A DNA stretch of 64,000 nucleotides from assembly GCF_907164575.1 (NCBI RefSeq), contig NZ_CAJQYY010000003.1, positions 186,001 to 250,000 of the forward strand. The letters run 5' to 3'. Each line of letters opens with the position of its first letter. The first letter of the stretch is position 1. Below the pieces are notes generated by a model. The model saw only the letters and a program-made list of their open reading frames with translations. It was not told the DNA's origin and did no database searches. The DNA comes from Paraburkholderia gardini. GTDB taxonomy: Bacteria > Pseudomonadota > Gammaproteobacteria > Burkholderiales > Burkholderiaceae. Of this stretch, positions 1 through 7,970 are shown in pieces. A program made the position numbers and the translations under genes.

Positions 1-179
1 TCGAACGCGATCTGCGCGGTGAACTTGCCGAACTTGCCTTCGACCGGCACGTTCATCTGCTTCGACGTCGCCGTGACGGTGCTCTTCGAGACGTCGACCT
101 GGGCGAGCGCGCTGCCCGCGACAGTGAGCGCCACGGCCGTGAAAGCCGTCAGCAAGGTGCGATGCAATGAAACCTTCAT
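1..179 (-). CDS. YceI family periplasmic protein (5' part only)
   Basis: The first 59 codons of a gene that runs off the left edge. The N-terminus has a clear Sec signal peptide: basic residues, a hydrophobic stretch, and an A-L-A cleavage site after residue 26. The mature start (QVDVSKSTVTATSKQM) and the following 'VPVEGKFGKF' segment fit YceI-like lipocalin-fold proteins, which bind isoprenoid-type lipids in the periplasm. It lies just downstream of a cytochrome b561 gene on the same strand, a common YceI partner and plausibly one operon with it. Most of the domain is outside the window, so the family call rests on the N-terminus and the neighbour. Confidence 0.7.
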   Translation of the reverse strand, partial: MKVSLHRTLLTAFTAVALTVAGSALAQVDVSKSTVTATSKQMNVPVEGKFGKFTAQIAF

Positions 180-186
180 ATGTGTC

Positions 187-756
187 CTATTTGAGGAAAG
201 GGATCATGCGCGACAGCAGGCCGTCGCGATCCACCAGCTGATGCTTGAGCGCCCCGACGACGTGCAGGACGACGAGCGTGAGCAGGCCGTAATTAAGCGT
301 CACGTGAACGACCTTGAGGATGGCTTTCAGATGCGGGTCCGGCGCGATCAGCAACGGCAGGCGCACGAGACCGAGATACACGACCGGGATATTCGACGCC
401 GAGCTGTACAGATAGCCCGACGCCGGAATCGCGATCATCAGCACGTACAGCAGCACGTGCACGAGCTGCGCGGCGAGCCGCTGCCAGGCGACCATGCCGT
501 CCGGCAGTGCGGGCGCCACATGCGTCGCGCGCCACAGGATGCGCAGCACGGCGAGCGCGAACACGGTCACGCCGATCCACTTGTGCCACGAGAAATAGCG
601 CAGCTTGGCGGGCGTGAAACCCGGGATGTCGGTCATCACCCAACCGAGCGAGAATCCACAGACGATCAGCAGCGCGATCAGCCAGTGAAACGCAATCGCG
701 GTCCGGGTGTAATGATCGGGCGTGCTGGGTGCCGCAGCGGAAGAATGAAATGCCAT
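187..756 (-). CDS. Cytochrome b561 family membrane protein
   Basis: A 189-aa integral membrane protein with four predicted helices. Histidines sit where di-heme b561 proteins carry their ligands: H24 in 'IAFHWLIALL', H58 in 'YFSWHKWIG', and further histidines in helices 3 and 4 ('QLVHVLLYVL', 'VVHVTLNYG', 'VVLHVVGALKH'). Members of this bacterial family pass electrons across the inner membrane, often from quinol; YodB and CybB are examples. The stop is 7 bases from the start of the YceI-like gene, so the two are probably co-transcribed. The exact electron donor and acceptor cannot be read from sequence. Confidence 0.88.
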   Translation of the reverse strand: MAFHSSAAAPSTPDHYTRTAIAFHWLIALLIVCGFSLGWVMTDIPGFTPAKLRYFSWHKWIGVTVFALAVLRILWRATHVAPALPDGMVAWQRLAAQLVHVLLYVLMIAIPASGYLYSSASNIPVVYLGLVRLPLLIAPDPHLKAILKVVHVTLNYGLLTLVVLHVVGALKHQLVDRDGLLSRMIPFLK

Positions 757-1196
757 GACGGATCGCTGACGTAAACAGGGTTAACGGGTCGCGCAAGCAC
801 TTATTCCAGCCGCCGCGGATGCAACCGATGCGGGCCCGGACAGCAACCATCCTGCATGGGACCGGAGTAACTTGCATGCGTATGTCGACGCCAAGGCCGC
901 CATGCTACCGCAAGCCCGTAAAGCTGGCTGCACGCGCCCGTGCAACAGTGCGTCGCGCGAGTGGAACGATTTGGGGCCCGAAAGTGTCCGAAGCGTGCGG
1001 ACCACCAGCCCCAGACGTGTGGGTGCAACAATTTTTGGAATCCTGCGGTCAGGGTGTTTGGTAACATGGGCGCAACTCACAGGCGAAAGCGCCCTGCGGC
1101 GCTGCTCTCCGGGTCGCCGTCTTCGTGAACGCTGGCAAAAGGTTGTACTGGTTTGTACCGCGGGTTCCTGTCCACGTCGTCTGTCTTCGCTCCTAC
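757..1196. other. Intergenic region between cytochrome b561 and pqiA
   Basis: About 440 bases separating divergent genes, so it must hold both promoters. I could not find a convincing sigma70 pair for either direction; the best plus-strand candidate (TTGGAA near 1034 with a weak box near 1057) is poor. Reading frames crossing the region are GC-driven and look like noise. Confidence 0.5.
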
Positions 1197-1877
1197 ATGG
1201 AACATGACCACCTGATCGCGTGCCACGAGTGCGACGCGCTGTTCCACAAGCCGCGGCTCGACCGCCGCTCGCTGGCGCGGTGCCCGCGCTGCAAGGCAAC
1301 GCTCTACCGGAGCGCGTCGTCGCGCATCGACAACGTCGTCGCCATGACGCTGGCCGCGATCGTCACGTTCCTCATCGCACAGGCGTTCCCGATCGTTGAA
1401 CTCGAAACCAGCGGAATCACGTCGCAGACCACGCTGTTCGGCGCGATCGTCGCGTTGTGGAACGAGGACATGCAGATCGTCGCGGTGATGGTCTTCTGCT
1501 CGACGACGCTCTTCCCGCTCACCGAACTCCTCGCCCTTCTCTATGTGCTCGTGCCGGTGCGCGCGGGCTACGTGCCGCCGCTCTTTAACCGCGTGCTGCG
1601 CGCGATCCAGTTCGTGCGACCGTGGGGCATGATCGAGGTGTTCATGCTCGGCGTGCTGATCACCATCGTGAAGATGATCAGCCTCGCGCGCGTGATTCCA
1701 GACGCCGCGCTCTTCGCCTTCGGCGCGCTGACGCTGATGTTCGCGGTCGTCGTCACGTTCGATCCGCGCACGTTGTGGGATATCGCCGATACCCTGCCCC
1801 GGGAGCGTCTGCGGCGCATCCGGCGCCTCAGGGCGACGCGGGCCGCCGGCCAGCCACCTGCACCCCATCAGGGATGA
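1197..1877 (+). CDS. pqiA: Paraquat-inducible protein A, first half-type subunit
   Basis: A 226-aa inner-membrane protein. It opens with a zinc-ribbon-like pair of CXXC motifs (C9-C12 and C29-C32) followed by about four transmembrane helices. PqiA proteins partner with the MCE protein PqiB and lipoprotein PqiC in lipid transport between inner and outer membranes. E. coli PqiA is about twice as long and holds two such CXXC-plus-membrane units; here each unit is its own gene. I chose ATG 1197 over an upstream in-frame start because the protein then begins MEHDHLIACHEC, directly at the conserved motif. The next gene starts 7 bases after the stop, indicating an operon. Confidence 0.88.
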   Translation: MEHDHLIACHECDALFHKPRLDRRSLARCPRCKATLYRSASSRIDNVVAMTLAAIVTFLIAQAFPIVELETSGITSQTTLFGAIVALWNEDMQIVAVMVFCSTTLFPLTELLALLYVLVPVRAGYVPPLFNRVLRAIQFVRPWGMIEVFMLGVLITIVKMISLARVIPDAALFAFGALTLMFAVVVTFDPRTLWDIADTLPRERLRRIRRLRATRAAGQPPAPHQG

Positions 1878-1884
1878 AAGCGGG

Positions 1885-2535
1885 ATGAAATACATCACAG
1901 CAAAACGCGCGGGTTTCGTCAGTTGCCATGCATGCGGGCGGGTCGAGCCGTGGCAACGCCTGGCGCACGGTCAGCAGTGCGGGCGCTGCGGCGCGACACT
2001 GCACCGCCGCACCCCGGACAGCCTGATGCGCGTGTGGGCGCTGCTCATCTCGGCCGCGCTGCTCTATATTCCGGCGAACCTGCTGCCCGTCATGCATACG
2101 GCATCGCTGGTCGGCGCCGAGGACGACACGATCATGAGCGGCGTGGTCTACTTCTGGACCTCGGGCGACTGGCCGCTTGCCGTCATCGTGTTCATTGCCA
2201 GCATCCTGGTGCCGATGCTCAAGCTGAGCGTGCTCGCGCTGCTGACCATTACCGCGCAGCGCCGCTCGAAGTGGCGGCCCGACCAGCGCACGAAGCTCTA
2301 CCGGCTCGTCGAGCGGATCGGCCGCTGGTCGATGCTCGACGTGTTCGTCGTGACGCTGACGGTCGCGCTGGTCCGTTTCAAATCACTCGCGGTGATTACC
2401 GCCGGCCCGGGCGCACTCGCGTTCGGCTCCGTGGTGATCCTCACGATGCTGGCCTCGATGCAGTTCGATCCGCGCCTCACCTGGGATTACGTCGATGAGC
2501 GCAAAGACAGAAAAACCACAGGGATCAAACCATGA
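1885..2535 (+). CDS. pqiA: Paraquat-inducible protein A, second half-type subunit
   Basis: A 216-aa paralogue of the preceding gene with the same plan: CXXC pairs at C14/C17 and C32/C35, then about four transmembrane helices including the conserved 'IPANLLPVM' segment. It corresponds to the second half of the long E. coli PqiA. It is translationally coupled to pqiB, whose ATG overlaps the end of this gene. With its partner it would form the inner-membrane component of the Pqi lipid-transport assembly. Split pqiA genes are common in Betaproteobacteria, so this is probably an ancestral arrangement and not a break. Confidence 0.88.
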   Translation: MKYITAKRAGFVSCHACGRVEPWQRLAHGQQCGRCGATLHRRTPDSLMRVWALLISAALLYIPANLLPVMHTASLVGAEDDTIMSGVVYFWTSGDWPLAVIVFIASILVPMLKLSVLALLTITAQRRSKWRPDQRTKLYRLVERIGRWSMLDVFVVTLTVALVRFKSLAVITAGPGALAFGSVVILTMLASMQFDPRLTWDYVDERKDRKTTGIKP

Positions 2536-4151
2536 ATAGCCCACAAGGACCGAATCCGCCGCCCGATCTGCCGGATCCCGATATCGAGCCGCCGCGCCGC
2601 AGCTGGCTTCCGTCGCTCGTCTGGGTGGTTCCGCTGGTCGCGGCGCTGATCGGCGTCGCGCTGGTCGTCAAGTCGGTCTCCGGCAGGGGGCCGACCATCA
2701 CGATCAGCTTCGTGAGCGCGGAAGGGCTCGAGCCGGGCAAGACGAAGGTCAAGTACAAGGACGTCGATGTCGGCTCCGTGAAGACCATCAAGCTCGCGAA
2801 AAACCTCTCGCACGTGAGCGTCGAGGTGCAGCTCACCAAGGAAGCCGAGGATTTCGCTGTGAAAGGCACGCGCTTCTGGGTCGTGAAGCCGCGCGTGGGC
2901 GCGAGCGGCGTGTCCGGATTGAGCACACTGCTGTCCGGCGCGTTCATCGGCGTCGACCCCGGACGCACGGAAGACACGCAGAAAGACTTCGTCGGGCTGG
3001 AGACCCCACCGCCGATTACCGGCGACCAGAAAGGCCATCAGTTCACGTTGCGCGGTGAGTCGCTCGGCTCGATCGACATCGGCTCGCCGATCTACTACCG
3101 GCGTGTGCAGGTGGGCCAGGTCGTGGGCTTTTCGCTCGACAAGGACGGCACCGGTGTCACGATGCAGGTGTTCGTGAGCGCGCCGTTCGACCAGTACGTC
3201 GGCACCAATACAAGGTGGTGGCACGCGAGCGGCGTCGACGTCCGGCTCGATTCGAGCGGCTTCAAGCTGAACACCCAGTCGCTTGCGACGTTGATCGTCG
3301 GCGGTCTTGCGTTCCAGGGGCCGCCGGGGCAACCGCCCGGTCCGCAGGCGCCAAACAACATGACGTTCCGCCTTGGCTCCGACCAGGCCGATGCGATGCG
3401 CGATCCGGACGGCGAACCGCTGCGCGTGGTGATGAACTTCAACCAGTCGCTGCGCGGGCTGGCGGTGGGCGCGCCAATCGACTTCCGGGGCATCGTGCTC
3501 GGCGAGGTCACGGCCATCGGCATCGACTACGATCCGAAGGCGCGCAACTTCAAGATGCCGGTAACGATCAACATCTATCCGGGACGTCTCTCGCGACGCG
3601 CGCGCGGCCCGGTGCCCGAACCGGGTAGCGCCGCGGGCCACGAGTTGCTGGAGCGGCTCGTCAAGCACGGTCTGCGTGGCCAGTTGCGTACGGGCAACCT
3701 GATCACGAACCAGCTGTACATCGCGCTCGACATCTTCCCGAAAGCGCCGCCCGCGAAAATCGACATCAATCAGGATCCGATGGAACTGCCGACGATCCCG
3801 AACTCGCTCGACGAACTGCAGATCCAGGTCGCGGATATCGCGAAGAAGCTGGATGCGGTGCCGTTCGACCAGATCGGCAACAACCTGAACGCCGCACTGA
3901 AGAACGCCGACCAGCTGTTCAAGCGGCTCGACACCGAAGTCGTGCCGGAGGCACGCGACACGCTGGCCGCCGCGAAGCAGACGTTCGGCTCGGCGGAAGC
4001 CACCTTGCAGCAGGATTCGCCACTGCAATCGGACGTGCACCAGGCGCTGCAGGAACTGACGCGCACGCTGCAATCGCTGAACGCGCTGTCGGACTACCTC
4101 GAACGTCATCCGGAATCGTTGCTGCGCGGCAAACAAGGAGATAAACCATGA
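2532..4151 (+). CDS. pqiB: MCE (MlaD) domain protein PqiB
   Basis: A 539-aa protein anchored by one N-terminal transmembrane helix (about residues 24-46) with three MCE/MlaD domains after it (roughly 50-140, 165-225 and 290-400). The C-terminal 110 residues are predicted helical, like the needle-forming helices of E. coli PqiB. MCE proteins build hexameric tubes that carry lipids across the periplasm. The start overlaps the end of the second pqiA, and the stop overlaps the pqiC start (ATGA), so the operon is translationally coupled. Length matches E. coli PqiB (546 aa) closely. Confidence 0.93.
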   Translation: MNSPQGPNPPPDLPDPDIEPPRRSWLPSLVWVVPLVAALIGVALVVKSVSGRGPTITISFVSAEGLEPGKTKVKYKDVDVGSVKTIKLAKNLSHVSVEVQLTKEAEDFAVKGTRFWVVKPRVGASGVSGLSTLLSGAFIGVDPGRTEDTQKDFVGLETPPPITGDQKGHQFTLRGESLGSIDIGSPIYYRRVQVGQVVGFSLDKDGTGVTMQVFVSAPFDQYVGTNTRWWHASGVDVRLDSSGFKLNTQSLATLIVGGLAFQGPPGQPPGPQAPNNMTFRLGSDQADAMRDPDGEPLRVVMNFNQSLRGLAVGAPIDFRGIVLGEVTAIGIDYDPKARNFKMPVTINIYPGRLSRRARGPVPEPGSAAGHELLERLVKHGLRGQLRTGNLITNQLYIALDIFPKAPPAKIDINQDPMELPTIPNSLDELQIQVADIAKKLDAVPFDQIGNNLNAALKNADQLFKRLDTEVVPEARDTLAAAKQTFGSAEATLQQDSPLQSDVHQALQELTRTLQSLNALSDYLERHPESLLRGKQGDKP

Positions 4152-4945
4152 TGTTCGCCCGGCTGTTTCATCCGGCGCGCGCCGCTAGCCGTGCTGCTGT
4201 CCGCGCAGGGTTTCGTGCGGTTGCCGGTGCTGTTGACCGCACCGGCCTTCCCTCCGTCACGACGGTGGCCGTGGCCGCCGGGGTGCTGGCGCTTGCGGGC
4301 TGCGCGTCGCCAGTGAGCCGCTTCTACACCCTCAATGCCACCGACACGACAGCGTCCACACGTCCTGCCGGCAATTCGTCGATGCTGATTGAGGTGCCGC
4401 CCGTCGACGTGCCGCCGCAGGTCGCGAAAACCCAGCTGGTGGTGCAGACGGGCCCGACGCAGGTTCAGGTGCTCGAACAGGAACGCTGGGCGTCCCTGCC
4501 GGGCGACGAGATCCGCCGCGCACTGTCGTCGGACCTCACCGCCCGGCTCGGCGCGATCGACGTCTACGGCACGCCGTATCCGGACGGCGCACCGGTTTAT
4601 CGCGTGAGCGTGAACGTGCAGCGCTTCGAGTCGTGGCCGGGCTCGCATGCGCTCATCGACGCCGTCTGGAGCGTGCGCGTGGTGCGCACGCAGGCGGTGC
4701 TGACCTGCCGCAGCGTCGTGAGCGAGCCGGTCGCGACCGGCTACGACGCACTGGCGGAAGGTCATCGTCGCGCGGTGCAGGAAATCTCGACGGAAATCGC
4801 CGCTGGCGTGCAGGCACTCGCCGCCGCGCCGCAGACGCGGGCGGCAACGCCCGCGAAGGGCGCGTCGTCAAGCATGGCGACCGGCGCGGGCGCGATCAAG
4901 GTGCCGTGTCCGGCGCCGATGTCACCGGTCACACCGGCTGCCTGA
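4148..4945 (+). CDS. pqiC: PqiC-type outer-membrane lipoprotein (ABC-type transport auxiliary)
   Basis: A 265-aa lipoprotein. The lipobox 'LALAGC' puts the lipidated cysteine at residue 52, followed by 'ASPVSRFYTL', the conserved opening of the PqiC/YmbA family. Fifty-one residues is long for a lipoprotein signal, so a later start is possible, but the ATG at 4148 overlaps the pqiB stop (ATGA) and is the natural coupled start. PqiC docks the PqiB needle at the outer membrane. The C-terminal 60 residues are Ala/Pro-rich and probably disordered. Confidence 0.88.
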   Translation: MMFARLFHPARAASRAAVRAGFRAVAGAVDRTGLPSVTTVAVAAGVLALAGCASPVSRFYTLNATDTTASTRPAGNSSMLIEVPPVDVPPQVAKTQLVVQTGPTQVQVLEQERWASLPGDEIRRALSSDLTARLGAIDVYGTPYPDGAPVYRVSVNVQRFESWPGSHALIDAVWSVRVVRTQAVLTCRSVVSEPVATGYDALAEGHRRAVQEISTEIAAGVQALAAAPQTRAATPAKGASSSMATGAGAIKVPCPAPMSPVTPAA

Positions 4946-5164
4946 GCTAGCTGATCCGGGCGGTTGGCGGAAGCGTCAGGCATGACGTGCCGCCGGCGCG
5001 CGCGGTGTGGCCGGCGGCCGAATGCAGGAAGCGCCCGCCATGCCATCCGTCCGGCATGGCATGGCGCCGTCGCGCGCATTGCCGCCGGTGGCCCCGCGCT
5101 GAACGGGCCGCGCCGATCACGCCGATCGTGCGGCCGGCCTTGCCGGCATGGGCGGCACCATGGC

Positions 5165-5193
5165 CCTGAATGCGCCCGCCGACCGCGTACAAT
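5165..5193 (+). promoter_or_regulatory. Putative promoter of the THUMP methyltransferase gene
   Basis: A TACAAT -10 box at 5188-5193 with a weak -35 (CTGAAT, 5166-5171) at 16-base spacing. Transcription would start near 5200, about 27 bases ahead of the ATG at 5227. The -10 is good for a GC-rich genome; the -35 matches consensus at only three positions. Confidence 0.4.
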
Positions 5194-5226
5194 ACGGGCT
5201 TCCCTCCAGGCCTTCCGGCAACCTCA

Positions 5227-6531
5227 ATGTCCTTCGATTTTTTCGTCCCCTGCCCACGCGGCCTTGAAGCCGCGCTCGCGTCCGAACTTGCCGAGATCGG
5301 CGAGCGCCATCTGAACGGCGCGCCGTTCGCGCCCGGCGCGCAGGTCCCGGGTGGCGTGCACTTCCGCGGAGGATGGCCCGCCGGCATGGCCGCCAACCTG
5401 CATTCGCGGATCGCCAGCCGCGTGCTGCTGAAGATCGCCCATCGCCCGTATCGCAGCGAGCAGGACATCTACGCGCTCGCGCTCGAACAGCGCTGGGAAC
5501 AGTGGTTCTCCGCGAACGAAACACTGCGCGTCGACGTCACGGCGATCAAGTCGCCGCTGCGCAGCCTCGAATTCGCGACGCTGCGCATCAAGGACGCGAT
5601 CTGCGACCGTCTGCGCGAAAAGAGCGGCGCGCGCCCGAGCATCGATACGGCCGAGCCCGACGTGCGCGTGTTCGCGTTCCTCACCGCAACCGACTGCACG
5701 CTGTATCTCGACACGTCCGGCGATCCGCTTTTCAAGCGTGGCTGGCGGCTCGACAAGGGCGCCGCTCCCCTGCGCGAAAACCTCGCGGCCGGCATCCTGC
5801 GCCTGACGGGCTGGACCGCTGGCACGCCGCTCTATGATCCGATGTGCGGCAGCGGCACGTTCCTCGCCGAGGCGGCGCAGGTCGCGCTGAATATCGCGCC
5901 GGGCGTCGAGCGCCGGTTTGGCTTCGAACGTCTGAAGCAGTACGACGTCAACGCGTGGCAGACGCTGAAAGTCGCTGCCGTCGACGCCAAACGCGCCGCG
6001 CGCGGCTCGCGTGCCGATCTGCAGATTTTCGGCAGCGACATTTCCGGCGACATGCTCGACAAGGCGCACGCCAACTTCGAGCGTGCTGGCCTTAACGTAC
6101 CGCTCAAGCAGGTCGACGCGCGTGGCATGACGCCGCCAGCTGGCACGCCGGGCATCCTCGTCGCGAATCCGCCGTACGGCGAGCGTATCGAGGTGCGTGG
6201 GCGCGGCCCGCGCGGCGAAGTGCGCGAAACCGGCCGCGAAAGCCGCGAAGACGAAGGCTTCAAACGCGTCCACACCGATGCGCCGGACAGCGAATTCTTC
6301 AAGTCGTTCGGCGACGCGCTCAAGCAACGCTTCACCGGCTGGCACGCGTTCGTCCTGACGTCGGACCGCAAGCTGCCCGGCCAGATGCGCCTGCGTGAAT
6401 CGACCAAAACGCCGCTCTTCAACGGCGCGCTCGAATGCCGTCTGTTCCGCTTCGACCTGATCGCCGGCAGCGTGCGCCAGCGGCCGGCAGCCAACCCAGG
6501 TGACACGGCTGAAGGCCAGAGCCAGAGCTAG
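5227..6531 (+). CDS. THUMP-domain class I SAM-dependent RNA methyltransferase (RlmL/YpsC type)
   Basis: A 434-aa enzyme starting MSFDFFVPCPRGLE, the typical opening of this family. The N-terminal ferredoxin-like/THUMP half (to about residue 160) binds RNA. The C-terminal Rossmann methyltransferase carries 'YDPMCGSGTFLAEAA' (SAM-binding motif I) and 'VANPPYGER' (catalytic NPPY motif IV), which marks N-methylation of a base amino group. In E. coli the matching domain is the N-terminal half of RlmL, which makes m2G2445 in 23S rRNA; the second methyltransferase of that fusion is absent here. The specific target is therefore inferred. The start was set at 5227 because sequence further upstream is not family-like. 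Confidence 0.88.
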   Translation: MSFDFFVPCPRGLEAALASELAEIGERHLNGAPFAPGAQVPGGVHFRGGWPAGMAANLHSRIASRVLLKIAHRPYRSEQDIYALALEQRWEQWFSANETLRVDVTAIKSPLRSLEFATLRIKDAICDRLREKSGARPSIDTAEPDVRVFAFLTATDCTLYLDTSGDPLFKRGWRLDKGAAPLRENLAAGILRLTGWTAGTPLYDPMCGSGTFLAEAAQVALNIAPGVERRFGFERLKQYDVNAWQTLKVAAVDAKRAARGSRADLQIFGSDISGDMLDKAHANFERAGLNVPLKQVDARGMTPPAGTPGILVANPPYGERIEVRGRGPRGEVRETGRESREDEGFKRVHTDAPDSEFFKSFGDALKQRFTGWHAFVLTSDRKLPGQMRLRESTKTPLFNGALECRLFRFDLIAGSVRQRPAANPGDTAEGQSQS

Positions 6532-6560
6532 CCTCCTTCTGTTCAGGCACGCATCAGAAC

Positions 6561-6601
6561 AACGCGGCGGCGGGCACATGCCCCGTCCGCCGCGTTTTTT
6601 T
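6561..6601 (+). terminator. Intrinsic terminator after the THUMP methyltransferase gene
   Basis: A 10-bp stem (AACGCGGCGG, 6561-6570, with CCGCCGCGTT, 6587-6596) enclosing a short inner CGGG/CCCG pairing, followed by a run of T to 6601. It lies 30 bases past the stop codon. Confidence 0.88.
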
Positions 6602-6723
6602 GCCCTCGAATATTCGCGCGCTCAGCTCAGGCTACTGACAGGACGATGTCAGTAGCCCGGCAGCACACTCCAGTCTCGTCATCCGGCATCTGGCCCGGAG
6701 CGGCGACCACCAAGGAGCGTGTC

Positions 6724-7107
6724 ATGTCAGCAGCTGATTCCCGCGTTATCGCCTGGTTTGAAATTCCGTCCACCGACTTCGATCGCGCGGTGCGTTTCTA
6801 TGAGACCGTCCTCGGTAACCCGATGCGCCGCGCAGACTTCGGCCAGCCGATCGCCATCTTCACCTATGGCGAACAGGCGACCGGCGGTTGCGTGGTCGGC
6901 GGCACGTCGCTGAAGCCGTCGGCGGCCGGCACGATGGTGTATCTCAACGCCACGCCCAACGTGAACGCCGTGCTCGCGCGCGTCGAGAAGGCCGGCGGCA
7001 AGGTGGAAGGCCCTGCCATCCAGTTGCCGGACGACATCGGCTACATCGCCTTCATCACCGATACCGAAGGCAACCGCATCGGCCTGCATTCGCAGCACAA
7101 CGGCTAG
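6724..7107 (+). CDS. VOC (glyoxalase/bleomycin-resistance fold) family protein
   Basis: A 127-aa single-domain protein of the vicinal oxygen chelate superfamily: 'WFEIPSTDFDRAVRFYETVLG' (given in part; residues 11-31) is the standard first beta-alpha unit, and the C-terminal 'IAFITDTEGNRIGLHS' is the conserved last strand carrying a metal-ligand region. The start at 6724 is supported by AAGGAG six bases upstream. Substrate is unknown; many such proteins are uncharacterised and some handle stress-related small molecules. The WYL regulator just downstream on the same strand may act on it, but that is only a proximity argument. Confidence 0.85.
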   Translation: MSAADSRVIAWFEIPSTDFDRAVRFYETVLGNPMRRADFGQPIAIFTYGEQATGGCVVGGTSLKPSAAGTMVYLNATPNVNAVLARVEKAGGKVEGPAIQLPDDIGYIAFITDTEGNRIGLHSQHNG

Positions 7108-7228
7108 GCGATCGTGAAGCCGGGCGGACCGCACAGCGCGCTCCGTCCGCGGATAAGCGGAGCACGTCATGCGGCGCTATCATCGCGGGGGCGTTTCCGC
7201 CCTGTTACCTCCACGCAGGACATCCCCG

Positions 7229-7915
7229 ATGACGCGTCGCGCCGACCGCCTTTTCCAGATCGCCGAACTGCTGCGTGGCCGCCGGCTTACCACCGCGCAG
7301 CAGCTTGCCGAATGGCTGAAGATCTCGCCGCGCACGGTGTATCGCGACGTGCGCGATCTGCAGCTCTCAGGCGTGCCGATCGAAGGCGAGCCCGGCATCG
7401 GTTACCGGCTAGCCCGCACGGCCAGCCTGCCGCCACTCACCTTCACCGCAGAGGAACTCGCCGCGCTCGCCGCCGGCGCGCGCATGCTCGAAACGTGGGG
7501 CGGCGCGAGTTTCGCTTCGGGCGCGCGCGGAGCGCTTGCAAAAATCGCCTCCGCGATGCCCGCGGACAAGCGCGCGACGCTTGAACGCGCGCCGTTCTTC
7601 GCACCGTCGTTTCACGTCAAGGGGGAATTCCCGGAGAAGGTCGACGCGCTGCATCGGGCGATCGACGATCATCGTGTGGTGAGCTTCGCCTACGTCGACC
7701 GGAACAAAGCCGCGACAGAGCGGCGCGTGTGGCCGCTCGGGCTCGTCTACTGGGGGGCGCGCTGGACGATCGGCGCGTGGTGCGAACTGCGTGAGGGGTT
7801 TCGCAACTTCGACGTCGAGCGCATGCGGGACGTCGCGTTGCACGAAGCGTTTCCAGATATGGAAGGCCGCAGACTGGCGGACTTCATGCGGCATGTGAGA
7901 GCAAAGCCACGGTGA
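7229..7915 (+). CDS. YafY-type transcriptional regulator (HTH_11 plus WYL domain)
   Basis: A 228-aa regulator. Residues about 1-60 form a DeoR-like winged helix ('MTRRADRLFQIAELLRGRR', then 'TAQQLAEWLKISPRTVYRDV'). Residues about 120-215 form a WYL-type ligand-sensing domain, here with 'VSFAYVDRNKAATERRVWPL', and 'GLVYWGARWTIGAWCELREGFRNFDVERM' in the region of residues 171-199. The start at 7229 fits the family N-terminus; a longer upstream reading frame has no family likeness. WYL proteins bind nucleotides or nucleic-acid ligands and often control DNA damage or metabolic genes. The target here is unknown; the VOC gene upstream is the nearest candidate. Confidence 0.87.
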   Translation: MTRRADRLFQIAELLRGRRLTTAQQLAEWLKISPRTVYRDVRDLQLSGVPIEGEPGIGYRLARTASLPPLTFTAEELAALAAGARMLETWGGASFASGARGALAKIASAMPADKRATLERAPFFAPSFHVKGEFPEKVDALHRAIDDHRVVSFAYVDRNKAATERRVWPLGLVYWGARWTIGAWCELREGFRNFDVERMRDVALHEAFPDMEGRRLADFMRHVRAKPR

Positions 7916-7970
7916 ACCGGTTCGCATCGCGGTTGCCTGAACCGCGACACGAACCGTTACATCACACGCC

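Noticed and set aside
2487..4136. 549-codon minus-strand frame opposite pqiB
   Set aside because: Shadow of pqiB; no ribosome site or recognisable domain.
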